A stretch of DNA of 64,000 nt from Phytomonospora sp040655735 (lineage in GTDB: Bacteria > Actinomycetota > Actinomycetes > Mycobacteriales > Micromonosporaceae), in the NCBI RefSeq assembly GCF_040655735.1, contig NZ_JBFAKK010000011.1, forward strand, positions 1-64,000, written 5' to 3'. This document shows positions 1-8,053 of the stretch, one piece after another. The notes beneath the pieces were generated by a model. It ran no database searches and was not told the DNA's origin. It worked only from the letters and a program-made list of their open reading frames with translations. Position 1 is the stretch's first letter. Every line of letters starts with the position of its first letter. Position numbers and translations under genes: made by a program.

Positions 1-93
1 GGTTCCCTCGACCAGGTGACCTACGGCGACGCTTCGGTGGCCGACGGCCCCGGCACCGTCCCCGGAACCCCCATCAACCCCTACGCCAGCTAA
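1..93 (+). CDS. C-terminal end of an unknown protein (partial)
   Basis: Reading frame 1 is open from the window edge to a TAA at 91-93 and gives a 30-residue tail ending PINPYAS. The tail is rich in Gly, Pro, Asp and Ser and looks like an unstructured C-terminus. No domain is visible, so no function can be assigned. A strong hairpin follows it, which supports a real gene end here. Confidence 0.5.
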   Translation, partial: GSLDQVTYGDASVADGPGTVPGTPINPYAS

Positions 94-135
94 CAGCGCA
101 CCGCCTCCCGCGGTCGCGGTGCCTCCGGGCACGCA

Positions 136-170
136 GAAAGGGCCCGCCGACACTGTCGGCGGGCCCTTTC
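136..170. terminator. Bidirectional terminator hairpin
   Basis: A perfect 17-bp inverted repeat with arms beginning GAAAGGGCCC, separated by one base, lies between the end of the upstream + strand gene and the end of glpX on the - strand. The arms end in AAA/TTT tracts, so the hairpin can serve both convergent genes. Confidence 0.85.
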
Positions 171-176
171 TCGCGT

Positions 177-1196
177 CTATTCGACGGGGAGGAGGTTGCC
201 GTCGTAGTCGACGACCGCGTAGCGCCGGAGCTTTTCGAGCCGGTGGTAGGAGTCGATGATGCGCGTGGTGCCGGACTTGGAGCGCATCACGATCGACTGC
301 GTGTAGGCCCCGCCGCGCCGGTATCGCACGCCTTTGACGAGGTCGCCGGAGGTGACGCCGGTGGCGCAGAAGAACATGTTGTCTCCGCTGACAAGGTCGT
401 CGGTGCCGAGTACGCGGTCGAGGTCGTGCCCGGCGGCCAGCGCCTTCTCGCGCTCGGCCTCGTCCTGCGGCCAAAGCTTCGCCTGCATCGCCCCGCCCAT
501 GCACTTGAGCGCGACGGCGGCGATGATCCCCTCGGGGGTCCCGCCGATGCCCATGAGCACGTCGGTCTCGCTGCCTTCGCGGGCGGCGCTGATCGCGCCG
601 GCGACGTCGCCGTCGGAGATGAAGCGGATCCGCGCTCCGGTCTGGCGGACCTTGCGCACCAGGCCGGTGTGGCGCGGCCGGTCGAGGATGCAGACGGTCA
701 CGTCGGTGATCTCGCTGTGCTTGGCCTTGGCGATCCGCCGGAGGTTCTCCTCGACGGGCGCCTCGATGTCGATCACGTCGGCGGCCTCGGGCCCGACGGC
801 GAGTTTCTCCATGTAGAACACCGCCGAGGGGTCGAACATCGCGCCGCGTTCGGCGACGGCGAGCACGGCGAGGGCGTTCGGCATGCCCTTGGCCATGAGG
901 GTCGTTCCGTCGACGGGGTCGACGGCGACGTCCACGGCGGCGCCGGAGCCGTCGCCGACCTCCTCGCCGTTGTAGAGCATCGGCGCGTTGTCCTTCTCAC
1001 CTTCGCCGATCACGACGGTGCCGCGCATGGGCACGGAGTTGATCAGCAGGCGCATGGCGTCGACGGCGGCGCCGTCCCCGCCTTCCTTGTCTCCGCGGCC
1101 GACCCACCGGCCTGCGGCCATCGCGGCGGCCTCGGTCACCCTGACCAGGTCGAGGGCGAGGTTGCGGTCGAGCTCTTCGGTCTTCCGGTCGGACAT
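177..1196 (-). CDS. glpX: Class II fructose-1,6-bisphosphatase
   Basis: This cytosolic enzyme removes the 1-phosphate of fructose-1,6-bisphosphate in gluconeogenesis. The 339-residue length fits the GlpX family. Family landmarks are GEGEKD near residue 64 and the metal-binding DPVDGTT near residue 93, followed by IGGTPEG. The frame is open 39 codons further upstream, but the ATG at 1196 is chosen because GAGGAGG lies just upstream and the protein then begins MSDRKTEELDRN, as in homologues. It is divergent from a DUF4245 gene, a common actinobacterial pairing. Family assignment is confident; no oddities seen. Confidence 0.95.
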   Translation of the reverse strand: MSDRKTEELDRNLALDLVRVTEAAAMAAGRWVGRGDKEGGDGAAVDAMRLLINSVPMRGTVVIGEGEKDNAPMLYNGEEVGDGSGAAVDVAVDPVDGTTLMAKGMPNALAVLAVAERGAMFDPSAVFYMEKLAVGPEAADVIDIEAPVEENLRRIAKAKHSEITDVTVCILDRPRHTGLVRKVRQTGARIRFISDGDVAGAISAAREGSETDVLMGIGGTPEGIIAAVALKCMGGAMQAKLWPQDEAEREKALAAGHDLDRVLGTDDLVSGDNMFFCATGVTSGDLVKGVRYRRGGAYTQSIVMRSKSGTTRIIDSYHRLEKLRRYAVVDYDGNLLPVE

Positions 1197-1293
1197 GGGA
1201 CCTCCTCGGCGCTGAGGGTCGAATCTATCCGCATCCTGACAGAGCCCGCATCCGTACGGGGCGGTCGGGTCACGCGCTGTGGCATAGGCGAGG

Positions 1294-1821
1294 ATGGATG
1301 CTGTGTCGAGCACCTATACCGCACCCCGCCGTCCGAGGGACATGATCCTCTCCCTAGCGGTGATCCTCGTGCCGATCGCCCTGATCCTGGGCGGCTGGCG
1401 CCTGCTCTTCGGCGGGAGCGACGTCAACGCGATCGATCCGGCGCCGAAGTACCAGGAGGCCGCCGACGCCGGTCTGGCCGTCGTGCGCCCGCAGGGCCTG
1501 CCGGAGGAGTGGCTGGCGACACAGGCGGCGGTCAACCGCCAGGACGGCGCGGTCACCCTGCGCGTGGCCTACCAGACGCCCGACGGTTCGGGTGTGCAGC
1601 TGGTGGAGAGCAGCGCGGAGTCGGCGACGCTCCTGGCCGCCGAGCTCGGTGAGGGGCCGAGGCTCGAAGGGAACGTCGAGGCCGGCGGCGAGGCGTGGAT
1701 GTCGTACCTGACGCGGGACGGCAACGTGGCGCTGGTGTGGCCCGACGACCTGCGCACGGTCATCGTGATCGGCGACGCCGACCAGGGTGAGCTGCTGGAG
1801 CTGGCGACCTCCCTGAAGTGA
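1294..1821 (+). CDS. DUF4245 single-pass membrane protein
   Basis: This 175-residue protein has a short cytoplasmic N-terminus with Arg residues, one hydrophobic segment at about residues 17-37 (MILSLAVILVPIALILGG), and an extracytoplasmic domain of about 135 residues. The pattern and its position divergent from glpX match the actinobacterial DUF4245 family, whose function is unknown. The domain contains no cysteines or catalytic signature. A second in-phase start is not obvious; ATG 1294 directly precedes the basic N-terminus. Confidence 0.8.
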   Translation: MDAVSSTYTAPRRPRDMILSLAVILVPIALILGGWRLLFGGSDVNAIDPAPKYQEAADAGLAVVRPQGLPEEWLATQAAVNRQDGAVTLRVAYQTPDGSGVQLVESSAESATLLAAELGEGPRLEGNVEAGGEAWMSYLTRDGNVALVWPDDLRTVIVIGDADQGELLELATSLK

Positions 1822-1856
1822 GGCCGGGGCACCCAGCGGCGTCCACAGTGGACATT

Positions 1857-1862
1857 TAGGCT
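1857..1862 (+). promoter_or_regulatory. Leaderless -10 box of ankyrin gene 1
   Basis: TAGGCT lies exactly 6 nt before the ATG at 1869, the spacing at which transcription would begin at the start codon. No Shine-Dalgarno sequence precedes this ATG. The palindrome GTCCACAGTGGAC (1841-1853) sits just upstream. Confidence 0.5.
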
Positions 1863-1868
1863 CCGGGG

Positions 1869-3218
1869 ATGATCTCATCCCCTCACCTTTCCGGCGCGGT
1901 GCTCAAGCAGCTCACCCGGCTCAAGGGCCGCCTTCCCGACGACTTTTCCCCGCGTGAGCTGGTCGTCGATACGCCTGTCGGCCCGCGCCCGGTGCCACCG
2001 TCGGTGCAGACGCTGCTGGCCGTCGAGTGGCCCGCGAAGCACGTCCTGGTGACCAAGAACGAGTTCGCCTGGGAGGTGCGGCTCCCCTCCGAGTGCGAGA
2101 CCGAGCGAGGGCTCGTCCGGGAGGACCGTGCGTGGTACACGGTCGGCTACGACGAGGGGCAGTGGTACCTCCTCGTCGACCTGGAGCAGGCCGCCGACAG
2201 CGACGACCCGGCGACCTACCGTGTCGACCACGAGGGCGGCGAGCCGGTGCCGTGGGCGGAGCGGTTGTCGCAGCGCCTGGCCGGCATCAAGGTGAAACGT
2301 CCACCGGCGGTGAAGTACGGCTTCGCGCGCTCCTGCGCGGCCGGGGATGTCGAGGCGGTGCGCACGGCGCTGGCGGAAGGTGCGTCGGTCGGGCCGGTGA
2401 ACGCGGCGGGGGTGACGCCGCTGCACCTGGCGGCCCTGACGGGCGGGTCGCCGGAGGTGGTCGCGCTGCTGATCGAGGCCGGCGCCGACGTCAACGCGGT
2501 GGTGACGCGCGCGGTGGTCTCGATGCACAGTTTCGCCGACAACGACCGGTTGATGGGCCGCGACCTCGCGCGTGGCAACACGCCGTTGTTCGCCGCGCTC
2601 GAAGGGTTGGGCTACTGGCCGAACAAGGCGGCACCGGTCGCGCCGCAGATCGTGCGGCTCCTGCTCGCCGCCGGTGCCGACCCGAACAGGCCGAATCGCT
2701 ACGGCGCCGTGCCGCTGTCGTGGGCGTGCCGGGAGCGCGAGGAGCGGTACGTCGACGTCGCCGAGCAGCTCATGGACGCCGGAGCCGAGATCGAGGGCGC
2801 GGCGGAGAGCCTGCTGGGTGAGGCCGTCTCGGGCAGCGAGCGGGTCGTGGCGAGGATGCTGGCGGCCGGAGCCGACCCGTGTCGCCCCAGCGCCTCGAAG
2901 ATCTACGGGGTCACCGGTGTGACGCCGCTGCACATCGCCGTCCGCCGGGCGCGCGAGTCGATGCTGAGCCTGCTGGTGGGGGCGGCGAGCGACCTCGACG
3001 TGCGCACCGAAGGCGGTGTCACGCCGCTGCACTTCGCGGTGGCGCTGAGGCGCCCGGAGGGAGCGCGGATGCTGCTCGACGCGGGTGCCGACCCGCACGC
3101 GCGGCTGGAGGACCCCGAGGTGGTGCACGGGGGCCTGACGGCGACGACGCCGGTGGAGATCGCGCGGGAGCTGGGCAACGACGAGGTCGTGGCGCTGTTC
3201 GACGGTGCGGGGCGGTGA
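1869..3218 (+). CDS. Ankyrin-repeat protein with N-terminal unknown domain
   Basis: This 449-residue soluble protein has an N-terminal region of about 140 residues with many Trp/Tyr and acidic positions (for example WYTVGYDEGQWYLLVDLE). I would compare it with SMI1/KNR4-like domains but cannot confirm that. From about residue 150 onward come ankyrin repeats with the usual TPLHLAA and AGADVN/AGADPN signatures, about seven units. No signal peptide or membrane segment is seen. The stop overlaps the GTG of the next ankyrin gene by 4 nt, so the two are probably translated together. Ankyrin repeats bind proteins; the partner is unknown. Confidence 0.85.
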   Translation: MISSPHLSGAVLKQLTRLKGRLPDDFSPRELVVDTPVGPRPVPPSVQTLLAVEWPAKHVLVTKNEFAWEVRLPSECETERGLVREDRAWYTVGYDEGQWYLLVDLEQAADSDDPATYRVDHEGGEPVPWAERLSQRLAGIKVKRPPAVKYGFARSCAAGDVEAVRTALAEGASVGPVNAAGVTPLHLAALTGGSPEVVALLIEAGADVNAVVTRAVVSMHSFADNDRLMGRDLARGNTPLFAALEGLGYWPNKAAPVAPQIVRLLLAAGADPNRPNRYGAVPLSWACREREERYVDVAEQLMDAGAEIEGAAESLLGEAVSGSERVVARMLAAGADPCRPSASKIYGVTGVTPLHIAVRRARESMLSLLVGAASDLDVRTEGGVTPLHFAVALRRPEGARMLLDAGADPHARLEDPEVVHGGLTATTPVEIARELGNDEVVALFDGAGR

Positions 3219-4135
3219 CCGGGCGACCGTCGGCGAGGACGTTGTTCGCGAGAGCCTGCGCGACCGGAGATCTCGCCGCGGTGGAGGCGGGGCTGGCGGC
3301 GGGAGCGGCATTGGGGCCGGTGAACCCGAAGGGGCTGACGCCGTTGCACCTGGCCGCCTTCACGAGCGGGTCGCCGGAGGTGGTGCGCAGGCTGGTCGCG
3401 GCGGGCGCCGAGGTGGACGCGCCGGTCACGGGCTCGGTGACGCGGTTCAGCGCCTACGCCGACCGCGAGCGAGTCGGCGGGCGCGAGCTGAACCCTCCGG
3501 ACACGCCGCTGCTCGCCGCCGTCGGGGCCGTTGGGAACCCGCTGTGGCGCGAGGGTACGGCCGTCACCGAGATCGTCGGCGTCCTGCTCGATGCGGGCGC
3601 CGATCCGAACGCGCCCGGCGCGTTCGGCATGACGCCGCTGCTGCGGTTCGTCTATGAGAGGGGGCCGAAGGCGCCGGAGATCATGCGGTCGCTGCTGGCG
3701 GCGGGCGCCGACCGCGACGCAGTCGGCGGCGTCGAGACTCCGCTGTACGCGGCCATCTCGATGCGGGACGACAGCGCCTTGCTGGTGCTCCTCGACGCCG
3801 GGGCCGACCCCTGCCGTCTCGAAGACGGACTTTCGGAGTACGCCGTCGGCAATACCCCGCTGCATTGGTCCGCCTGTGCGGCCTTGCGGGAGAGCACCTT
3901 CGCGCGGATCCTCGACGCCGCCCGCGACGTCGACGTCCGCGACGCGCGGGGGAGAACACCGCTGCACCGCGCGGCGGCGTTCAACGGCACGGGGCACGTT
4001 CGGATGCTCCTCGACGCCGGGGCCGACCCGGCCGCCCGGGTGCTTGGAGACCAGGGCGGGGAGACCCCCCTGGCCATCGCCCGGAGGGCAGGCCTACCCC
4101 GCGTCGCGGAGGTGATCGCCGAGCGGCTCGGCTAG
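3215..4135 (+). CDS. Ankyrin-repeat protein, paralogue of the preceding gene
   Basis: GTG at 3215 overlaps the stop of the upstream gene (GTGA). The 306-residue product begins MTGRPSARTLFARACATGD and is made almost wholly of ankyrin repeats. It aligns with the repeat half of its neighbour: GPVNPKGLTPLHLAAFTSGSPEVV here corresponds to GPVNAAGVTPLHLAALTGGSPEVV there. It lacks the N-terminal domain, so the pair probably arose by partial duplication. The TAG stop lies in the CTAG that forms the left edge of the 4132-4299 element. Confidence 0.85.
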   Translation: MTGRPSARTLFARACATGDLAAVEAGLAAGAALGPVNPKGLTPLHLAAFTSGSPEVVRRLVAAGAEVDAPVTGSVTRFSAYADRERVGGRELNPPDTPLLAAVGAVGNPLWREGTAVTEIVGVLLDAGADPNAPGAFGMTPLLRFVYERGPKAPEIMRSLLAAGADRDAVGGVETPLYAAISMRDDSALLVLLDAGADPCRLEDGLSEYAVGNTPLHWSACAALRESTFARILDAARDVDVRDARGRTPLHRAAAFNGTGHVRMLLDAGADPAARVLGDQGGETPLAIARRAGLPRVAEVIAERLG

Positions 4136-4299
4136 GGCGTGTCCGGGTGATCACTGCGGGGCTGCGGCGGACTCGTTCTCCCCCTGGCGGCACCGTTCCT
4201 TCGCCCAGGTACAACACCGGTACCAGGGCGAAAGAACGGCTTGCCAGAAGAAAAACGAGCCTCGCCTCGCACCCACAAGATCACCAGGACACACCCTAG
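4132..4299. mobile_element. MITE-like element flanked by CTAG (long form)
   Basis: The insert is bounded by CTAG at 4132-4135 and 4296-4299. Its ends are imperfect inverted repeats (GGCGTGTCCGGGTGATC at the left, GGTGTGTCCTGGTGATC read inward from the right). An inner inverted repeat (4193-4206 with 4226-4239, one mismatch) forms a hairpin. It encodes no protein. CTAG duplication and the GGYGTGT termini are like the IS5-family element at 24271-25168, but the terminal repeats differ, so another IS, absent here, would be the mobiliser. The left CTAG supplies the ankyrin stop and the right CTAG supplies the methyltransferase stop. Confidence 0.8.
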
Positions 4300-5372
4300 A
4301 GCGGCAGCGGCCACCGGTGCGGCGAATCCGGTGCGTCCAGCCAGATCCAGCCGCCCTCGGTCGTCGCCGTGACGCCGTAGCGGGTGCGCGTCGGGCGGCC
4401 GGCGGCGACGAATTCGCGCCAGCTCCTCGACAGCGCCGCCGAGTCGAGCGGTTCGCCCGCCCGTCCGGTCGGCGCCGGGGGAGCGTCGGGGTCGTAGAGG
4501 TACTCGACGTGGCCGATCGAGAGGCTGAGCCATAGCCGAAAATCGATGTCGCCCATCGCCTCGGGTGCCAGTTCCGGGGGCCGGGCGGGCAGGTCGGGGG
4601 CCGCCTGGCGCCACATGTGGCGTTCGGTGTCGTCGCTGTCGAGGGACGGCCGCAGGGGCATGAAGAAGACGCATTCGGCGTCGACGCGGCCCTCGACGCG
4701 GTCGGGGGCGGTCTTGTCGAGGACGATCAGGGCGCCGCCCTCGACCAGTGGCGCGACGATCCGGCCCCCGGGCGCGAGCTGGCGGATCCAGGCGGGGTGG
4801 ACGGTGTCGACGGCGCAGGTGACGACGACGCGGTCATAGGGCGCGCCCTCGGCGACACCCTCGGTGCCGTCGCCGGCGACCAGCAGCGGCCGGTGGCCGA
4901 TGCCGGCGAGGCGTTCGCGCGCCTCGGCGACCAGCTCCGGGTCCAGGTCGACCGAGACGACGGCCTCGTCGCCGAGCCGATGGCACAGCAGGCCGGCGTT
5001 GTAGCCAGTTCCCGTGCCGACCTCCAGGACCCGCATGCCGTCGCCGACGTCGAGCAGGTCGAGCATGATCGCGATGACCGTCGGCTGCGACGAGGAGCTG
5101 GTCGCGACGTACTCGCGCCCGCCGCCCGGCCGCTCGACCAGCCTCCGGCGCGTCACCAGCGGTTCGTCGCTGTAGACCTCCCGCAACCTACCCGGCGCGG
5201 TCGCGTCGACCTCGCCGCCGAGGCGTTCGCCACCGGCGTCGACGAAGAAGCGCGGCACGAACACATGGCGGGGGACGGCGAGGAAGGCCGCGCGCCACTC
5301 GGGCGCCACCGCGACGCCCCGGGCCGCGAGTGCGTCGACCAGGGAGGAGGCGAGGGCGCGCCAGCGCGTCAT
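4296..5372 (-). CDS. Protein-L-isoaspartate O-methyltransferase-like SAM methyltransferase
   Basis: This 358-residue cytosolic protein has a PIMT-type Rossmann methyltransferase core: VGDGMRVLEVGTGTGYNAGLL (SAM motif I) preceded by TSSSSQPTVIAIML, as in PCMT enzymes that repair isoaspartate. A C-terminal extension of about 130 residues is shared with actinobacterial PIMT-like proteins, some of which modify lanthipeptides. No precursor peptide gene is visible next to it, so I leave the substrate open. ATG 5372 is preceded by CACAAT at leaderless spacing. The TAG stop is inside the CTAG flanking the MITE-like element. Confidence 0.8.
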   Translation of the reverse strand: MTRWRALASSLVDALAARGVAVAPEWRAAFLAVPRHVFVPRFFVDAGGERLGGEVDATAPGRLREVYSDEPLVTRRRLVERPGGGREYVATSSSSQPTVIAIMLDLLDVGDGMRVLEVGTGTGYNAGLLCHRLGDEAVVSVDLDPELVAEARERLAGIGHRPLLVAGDGTEGVAEGAPYDRVVVTCAVDTVHPAWIRQLAPGGRIVAPLVEGGALIVLDKTAPDRVEGRVDAECVFFMPLRPSLDSDDTERHMWRQAAPDLPARPPELAPEAMGDIDFRLWLSLSIGHVEYLYDPDAPPAPTGRAGEPLDSAALSRSWREFVAAGRPTRTRYGVTATTEGGWIWLDAPDSPHRWPLPL

Positions 5373-5378
5373 CGGACC

Positions 5379-5384
5379 ATTGTG
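5379..5384 (-). promoter_or_regulatory. Possible leaderless -10 box of the PIMT-like gene
   Basis: CACAAT on the - strand ends 6 nt before the ATG at 5372. It departs from TANNNT at the first base, so support is moderate. Confidence 0.35.
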
Positions 5385-5425
5385 GCCGAATCGTGAGGGC
5401 TGTGCCGGGCTCCCGGCGGACTGGG

Positions 5426-5877
5426 GTGGTGGACGACGATGACGACGCACGAGTGTGGATCTTCCACGGCCGAAGCCCGCGGTACGCCTCGGCGGTGTTC
5501 GCCTCCGGGGCCGAGGGGATGGCTTGGCTGCGCGGCACGGTGTGAGCGGTGTGTCGGCGGAGTATCCGGTGGGGGACTGGTGCCACGACGTGGCCGTCCG
5601 CGACGGCCGCTTCCGGCCCAGCAAGCCGCACCACGGCTCGCCCGACCACGTGGCGGGGTTCGGGCCCGGGCTGGGGCACGTGCACGCGACGGACGGGTGG
5701 CGGACGGCGTCACCGAGGCGCACGCCGGACCGTGCGTCTGGTCGTCACCGATTCCGGCGACGGCAGCGGAGGCGACCACGCGGACCAGTCGGCCGCCGCG
5801 GCGGCCCTTTCGCGTTCGCGCCGATGATCTGTCGCGTTCAGGACTACGGGGGCCGAGCGGTCGCGACACGGCGATAA
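5426..5877 (+). pseudogene. Frameshifted small gene (DUF7710-like)
   Basis: One frame from GTG 5426 reads VVDDDDDARVWIFHGRSPRY then ASAVFASGAEGMAWLRGTV and stops at 5543-5545. The +2 frame continues the same protein as RHGVSGVSAEYPVGDWCHD and then DGRFRPSKPHHG. A single lost C after CTGCGC (near 5535) would join the two into one protein of about 95 residues. The VWIFHG...FRPSKPHHG layout is what I recall of DUF7710-type proteins. Similarity fades after about 5710 and the downstream frame runs into low-complexity arginine codons, so the 3' end is probably also decayed. A sequencing error is an alternative for the shift. Confidence 0.55.
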
Positions 5878-5924
5878 TGTCCACTTTGGACAGCTATGCG
5901 GGTGATCCAGTGGAAAGGGAGCCC

Positions 5925-7124
5925 ATGAATCCCACAACGCCCCTCGCCTTCCCCTTCGCCGCCGCCTATCGACTCGACGCACCACCGCCGGAGTACGCCC
6001 GCCTGCGCGAGGCCGAACCGGTCGTCAAGGTCCAACTGCCCGACGGAGGGCAGGCGTGGCTCGTGACCCGCTACGACGACGTCCGCCAGGTCATGGTCGA
6101 TCCGCGCTTCTCCCGCAAGGCCGCCACCGCTCCCGGCGTCACCGCGACCATGTCGGCCAAGGTCACCGACAGCTCCCTCCTCGGTCTCGACGCGCCCGAG
6201 CACACCCGCCTGCGCCGTCTCGTCGCCGCCGCCTTCACCCAGCGCCGCGTCGACCGGCTCGTGCCGCGTATCGAGGAACTCGTCGGCGGCCTCCTCGACG
6301 ACCTCGCCCAGCAGGAGCAGCCCGTCGACCTCGTCGCCCACTTCTGCGTGCCGCTCCCGATCCTCGTCATCTGCGAACTCCTCGGCGTGCCGCCCGCCGA
6401 CCGCGCCGACTTCAGCGCCTGGAGCCGCACCGCCCTGTCCAGCCCCGACGAAGTAGGCCTCGCCGTCGCCGACGAGGCCTACAAGAACCTCGACCGCTAC
6501 ATCCGGGCCCTCATCGCCGAGAAACGCGCCCGGCCCGACGAGGCGCTCATCAGCGGCCTCATCGCCGCCCGAGACGAGCACGAACGCCTCGACGAGGAGG
6601 AGATGATCGCCCTGTGCGTGCTACTTCTCCTGGCCGGCAACGAGACCACGGGCTCCCAGCTCAGCACCGCCATCGCCGTGCTCCTCACCGACGACGACGC
6701 CCGCGCCCTCGTCGGCGGTGAGCACACCGGAGCACTGATCGACGAACTCATGCGCGTCCAGAGCATCAGCGGCCTGGGCGGCGCACTGCCCCGAGTCGCC
6801 CTCGAAGACGTCGTCATCGGCGGCATCACCATCCGCGCCGGCGACGCCGTCATCCCCGCCGCCGCCTCGGCCAACCTCGACGACGAGATCTACCCCGAAC
6901 CCGCCCGCATCGACCTCAACCGGCCCCGCCGACCCCACCTCGCCTTCGGCACCGGCCTGCACCACTGCCTCGGCGCCCAACTCGCCAGAACCGAGATGCG
7001 CGTGGCCATCACCGCGCTGTTCGCCGAATACCCCGCCCTCACCACCGCCATGGCCCCACAGGAGCTGCAGATGACACCCGGGACGATCCTGCGCGTACTC
7101 CAATCCCTGCCGGTCCGGTGGTGA
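5925..7124 (+). CDS. Cytochrome P450
   Basis: This 399-residue soluble class I P450 has the I-helix LLLAGNETTGS near residue 233, ExxR within DELMRVQS, and the haem-cysteine loop FGTGLHHCLGAQLAR near residue 346. It would carry out mono-oxygenation with electrons from the ferredoxin encoded 1 nt downstream; the substrate is unknown. ATG 5925 is chosen for GGAAAGGGAG upstream; an in-frame ATG at 5878 exists but overlaps a TGTCCA-CTT-TGGACA palindrome (5878-5892) and lacks an SD. No biosynthetic cluster genes are adjacent. Confidence 0.93.
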   Translation: MNPTTPLAFPFAAAYRLDAPPPEYARLREAEPVVKVQLPDGGQAWLVTRYDDVRQVMVDPRFSRKAATAPGVTATMSAKVTDSSLLGLDAPEHTRLRRLVAAAFTQRRVDRLVPRIEELVGGLLDDLAQQEQPVDLVAHFCVPLPILVICELLGVPPADRADFSAWSRTALSSPDEVGLAVADEAYKNLDRYIRALIAEKRARPDEALISGLIAARDEHERLDEEEMIALCVLLLLAGNETTGSQLSTAIAVLLTDDDARALVGGEHTGALIDELMRVQSISGLGGALPRVALEDVVIGGITIRAGDAVIPAAASANLDDEIYPEPARIDLNRPRRPHLAFGTGLHHCLGAQLARTEMRVAITALFAEYPALTTAMAPQELQMTPGTILRVLQSLPVRW

Positions 7125-7125
7125 C

Positions 7126-7350
7126 ATGGCCGACACGCCACAGTGGACCGTGGAAGTCGACGGCGGGCGATGCATCGGCTCGGCGATGTGCACCGGCATC
7201 GCCCCCCACGCCTTCCAGCTCATCGACGGCCGATCCCACCCCGTCAACCACCACACGCCACCCGACCAGGAGGTACTGGACGCGGCCGAACTGTGCCCCG
7301 TCGAGGCTGTGTTTATTGGTCGGAGGCTGACGAAACCTCCTGAGGGGTAG
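7126..7350 (+). CDS. [3Fe-4S]-type ferredoxin partner of the P450
   Basis: This 74-residue ferredoxin has cysteines in CIGSAMC (residues 16-22) and AELCPVEA (Cys near 57). The second Cys position of a 4Fe motif is replaced, as in 3Fe-4S ferredoxins that serve actinobacterial P450s. Its ATG lies one base after the P450 TGA, so the two genes form an electron-transfer operon. No ferredoxin reductase gene is nearby; a housekeeping reductase would be needed. Confidence 0.9.
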   Translation: MADTPQWTVEVDGGRCIGSAMCTGIAPHAFQLIDGRSHPVNHHTPPDQEVLDAAELCPVEAVFIGRRLTKPPEG

Positions 7351-7363
7351 GGGATCGGGCTGC

Positions 7364-7381
7364 GGCACCTCCTCCGGTGCC
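7364..7381. terminator. Short hairpin after the P450-ferredoxin operon
   Basis: GGCACC-TCCTCC-GGTGCC forms a 6-bp GC-rich stem in the gap between the convergent ferredoxin and DinB-like genes. It lacks a T tract, so its terminator role is tentative. Confidence 0.35.
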
Positions 7382-7462
7382 GGGTGCCCGGGGTGGGGTT
7401 ACGCCTGAACTGGCGGGTGCCCGGCCTCGGTTGTCGGCGGCCTGATCCCCGGTGCCCTGGGT

Positions 7463-8053
7463 TCAGGTGACCTTGCGGCCCAGGTAGGCGGCGACCTTGT
7501 CGGCGTTCGAGGCGCCGTCGGGCGCCGGCTGCTCCTCGCCGAAGTTCGCGCCCATCATCGACCGCGGATAGCCCGCGAAGAAGGCCTTCCAGCTGGCCAG
7601 CGCGTTCGCCGCGATGCCGGGCTCGATGTCGCTCGAAACGCCCAGGCCGCGTGCCAGATCCCACCCGTGGACCAGCATCTCGTTCACGACGTGCTGGACC
7701 GTCACCTTCCCCGGCTGCGGGCCGATCGGCGTCGGCTTCACCGTCTCCAGGTAGCCGTGAGCGGCGAAGGCCTCGCGGGCGCGTTCGGCGTGCCCGTCGA
7801 AGGCCGCGACCGGGTCCCCGTAGGTGGGGTGCTCCGTCGGCATATCACCCGTGGCGGCGAGAGTGGCGTACTCGTCGTTGGTGTCGGTGAGGTGGGCGAT
7901 GACCTGCCGCACGGTCCAGTCGCCGCACGGGGTCGGGTCGTCCAACTGTTCCGGCGTCGCCGAATGCACGAGGGCGCCCACGGTGTCCACCAGCCGCGCG
8001 TGAGCGGCGAGTGGATCCGACTCGGTGACATAGCTGTCCGCGAATTCGCTCAT
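7463..8053 (-). CDS. TIGR03086 family DinB-like metal-binding protein
   Basis: This 196-residue four-helix DinB/mycothiol-dependent isomerase-type protein has the family pattern DDPTPCGDWTVRQVIAHLTDT (residues 34-54) and the second metal His in VLVNEML-like HVVNEMLVHGWDLA. The histidines are probable metal ligands. Related proteins use mycothiol as cofactor; the substrate is unknown. Its ATG overlaps the stop of the upstream pentapeptide gene (ATGA, 8050-8053), which implies coupling. A second TIGR03086 gene lies at 10636. Confidence 0.8.
   Translation of the reverse strand: MSEFADSYVTESDPLAAHARLVDTVGALVHSATPEQLDDPTPCGDWTVRQVIAHLTDTNDEYATLAATGDMPTEHPTYGDPVAAFDGHAERAREAFAAHGYLETVKPTPIGPQPGKVTVQHVVNEMLVHGWDLARGLGVSSDIEPGIAANALASWKAFFAGYPRSMMGANFGEEQPAPDGASNADKVAAYLGRKVT

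Noticed and set aside
4193..4239. Internal hairpin of the first element as a simple terminator
   Set aside because: It lies inside a CTAG-flanked element whose ends recur at 13181-13253, so a mobile element explains it better, although it may still terminate transcription.
4296..5372. PIMT-like gene as part of a lanthipeptide cluster
   Set aside because: No LanB/LanC-like enzymes or precursor peptide with a leader are present nearby.
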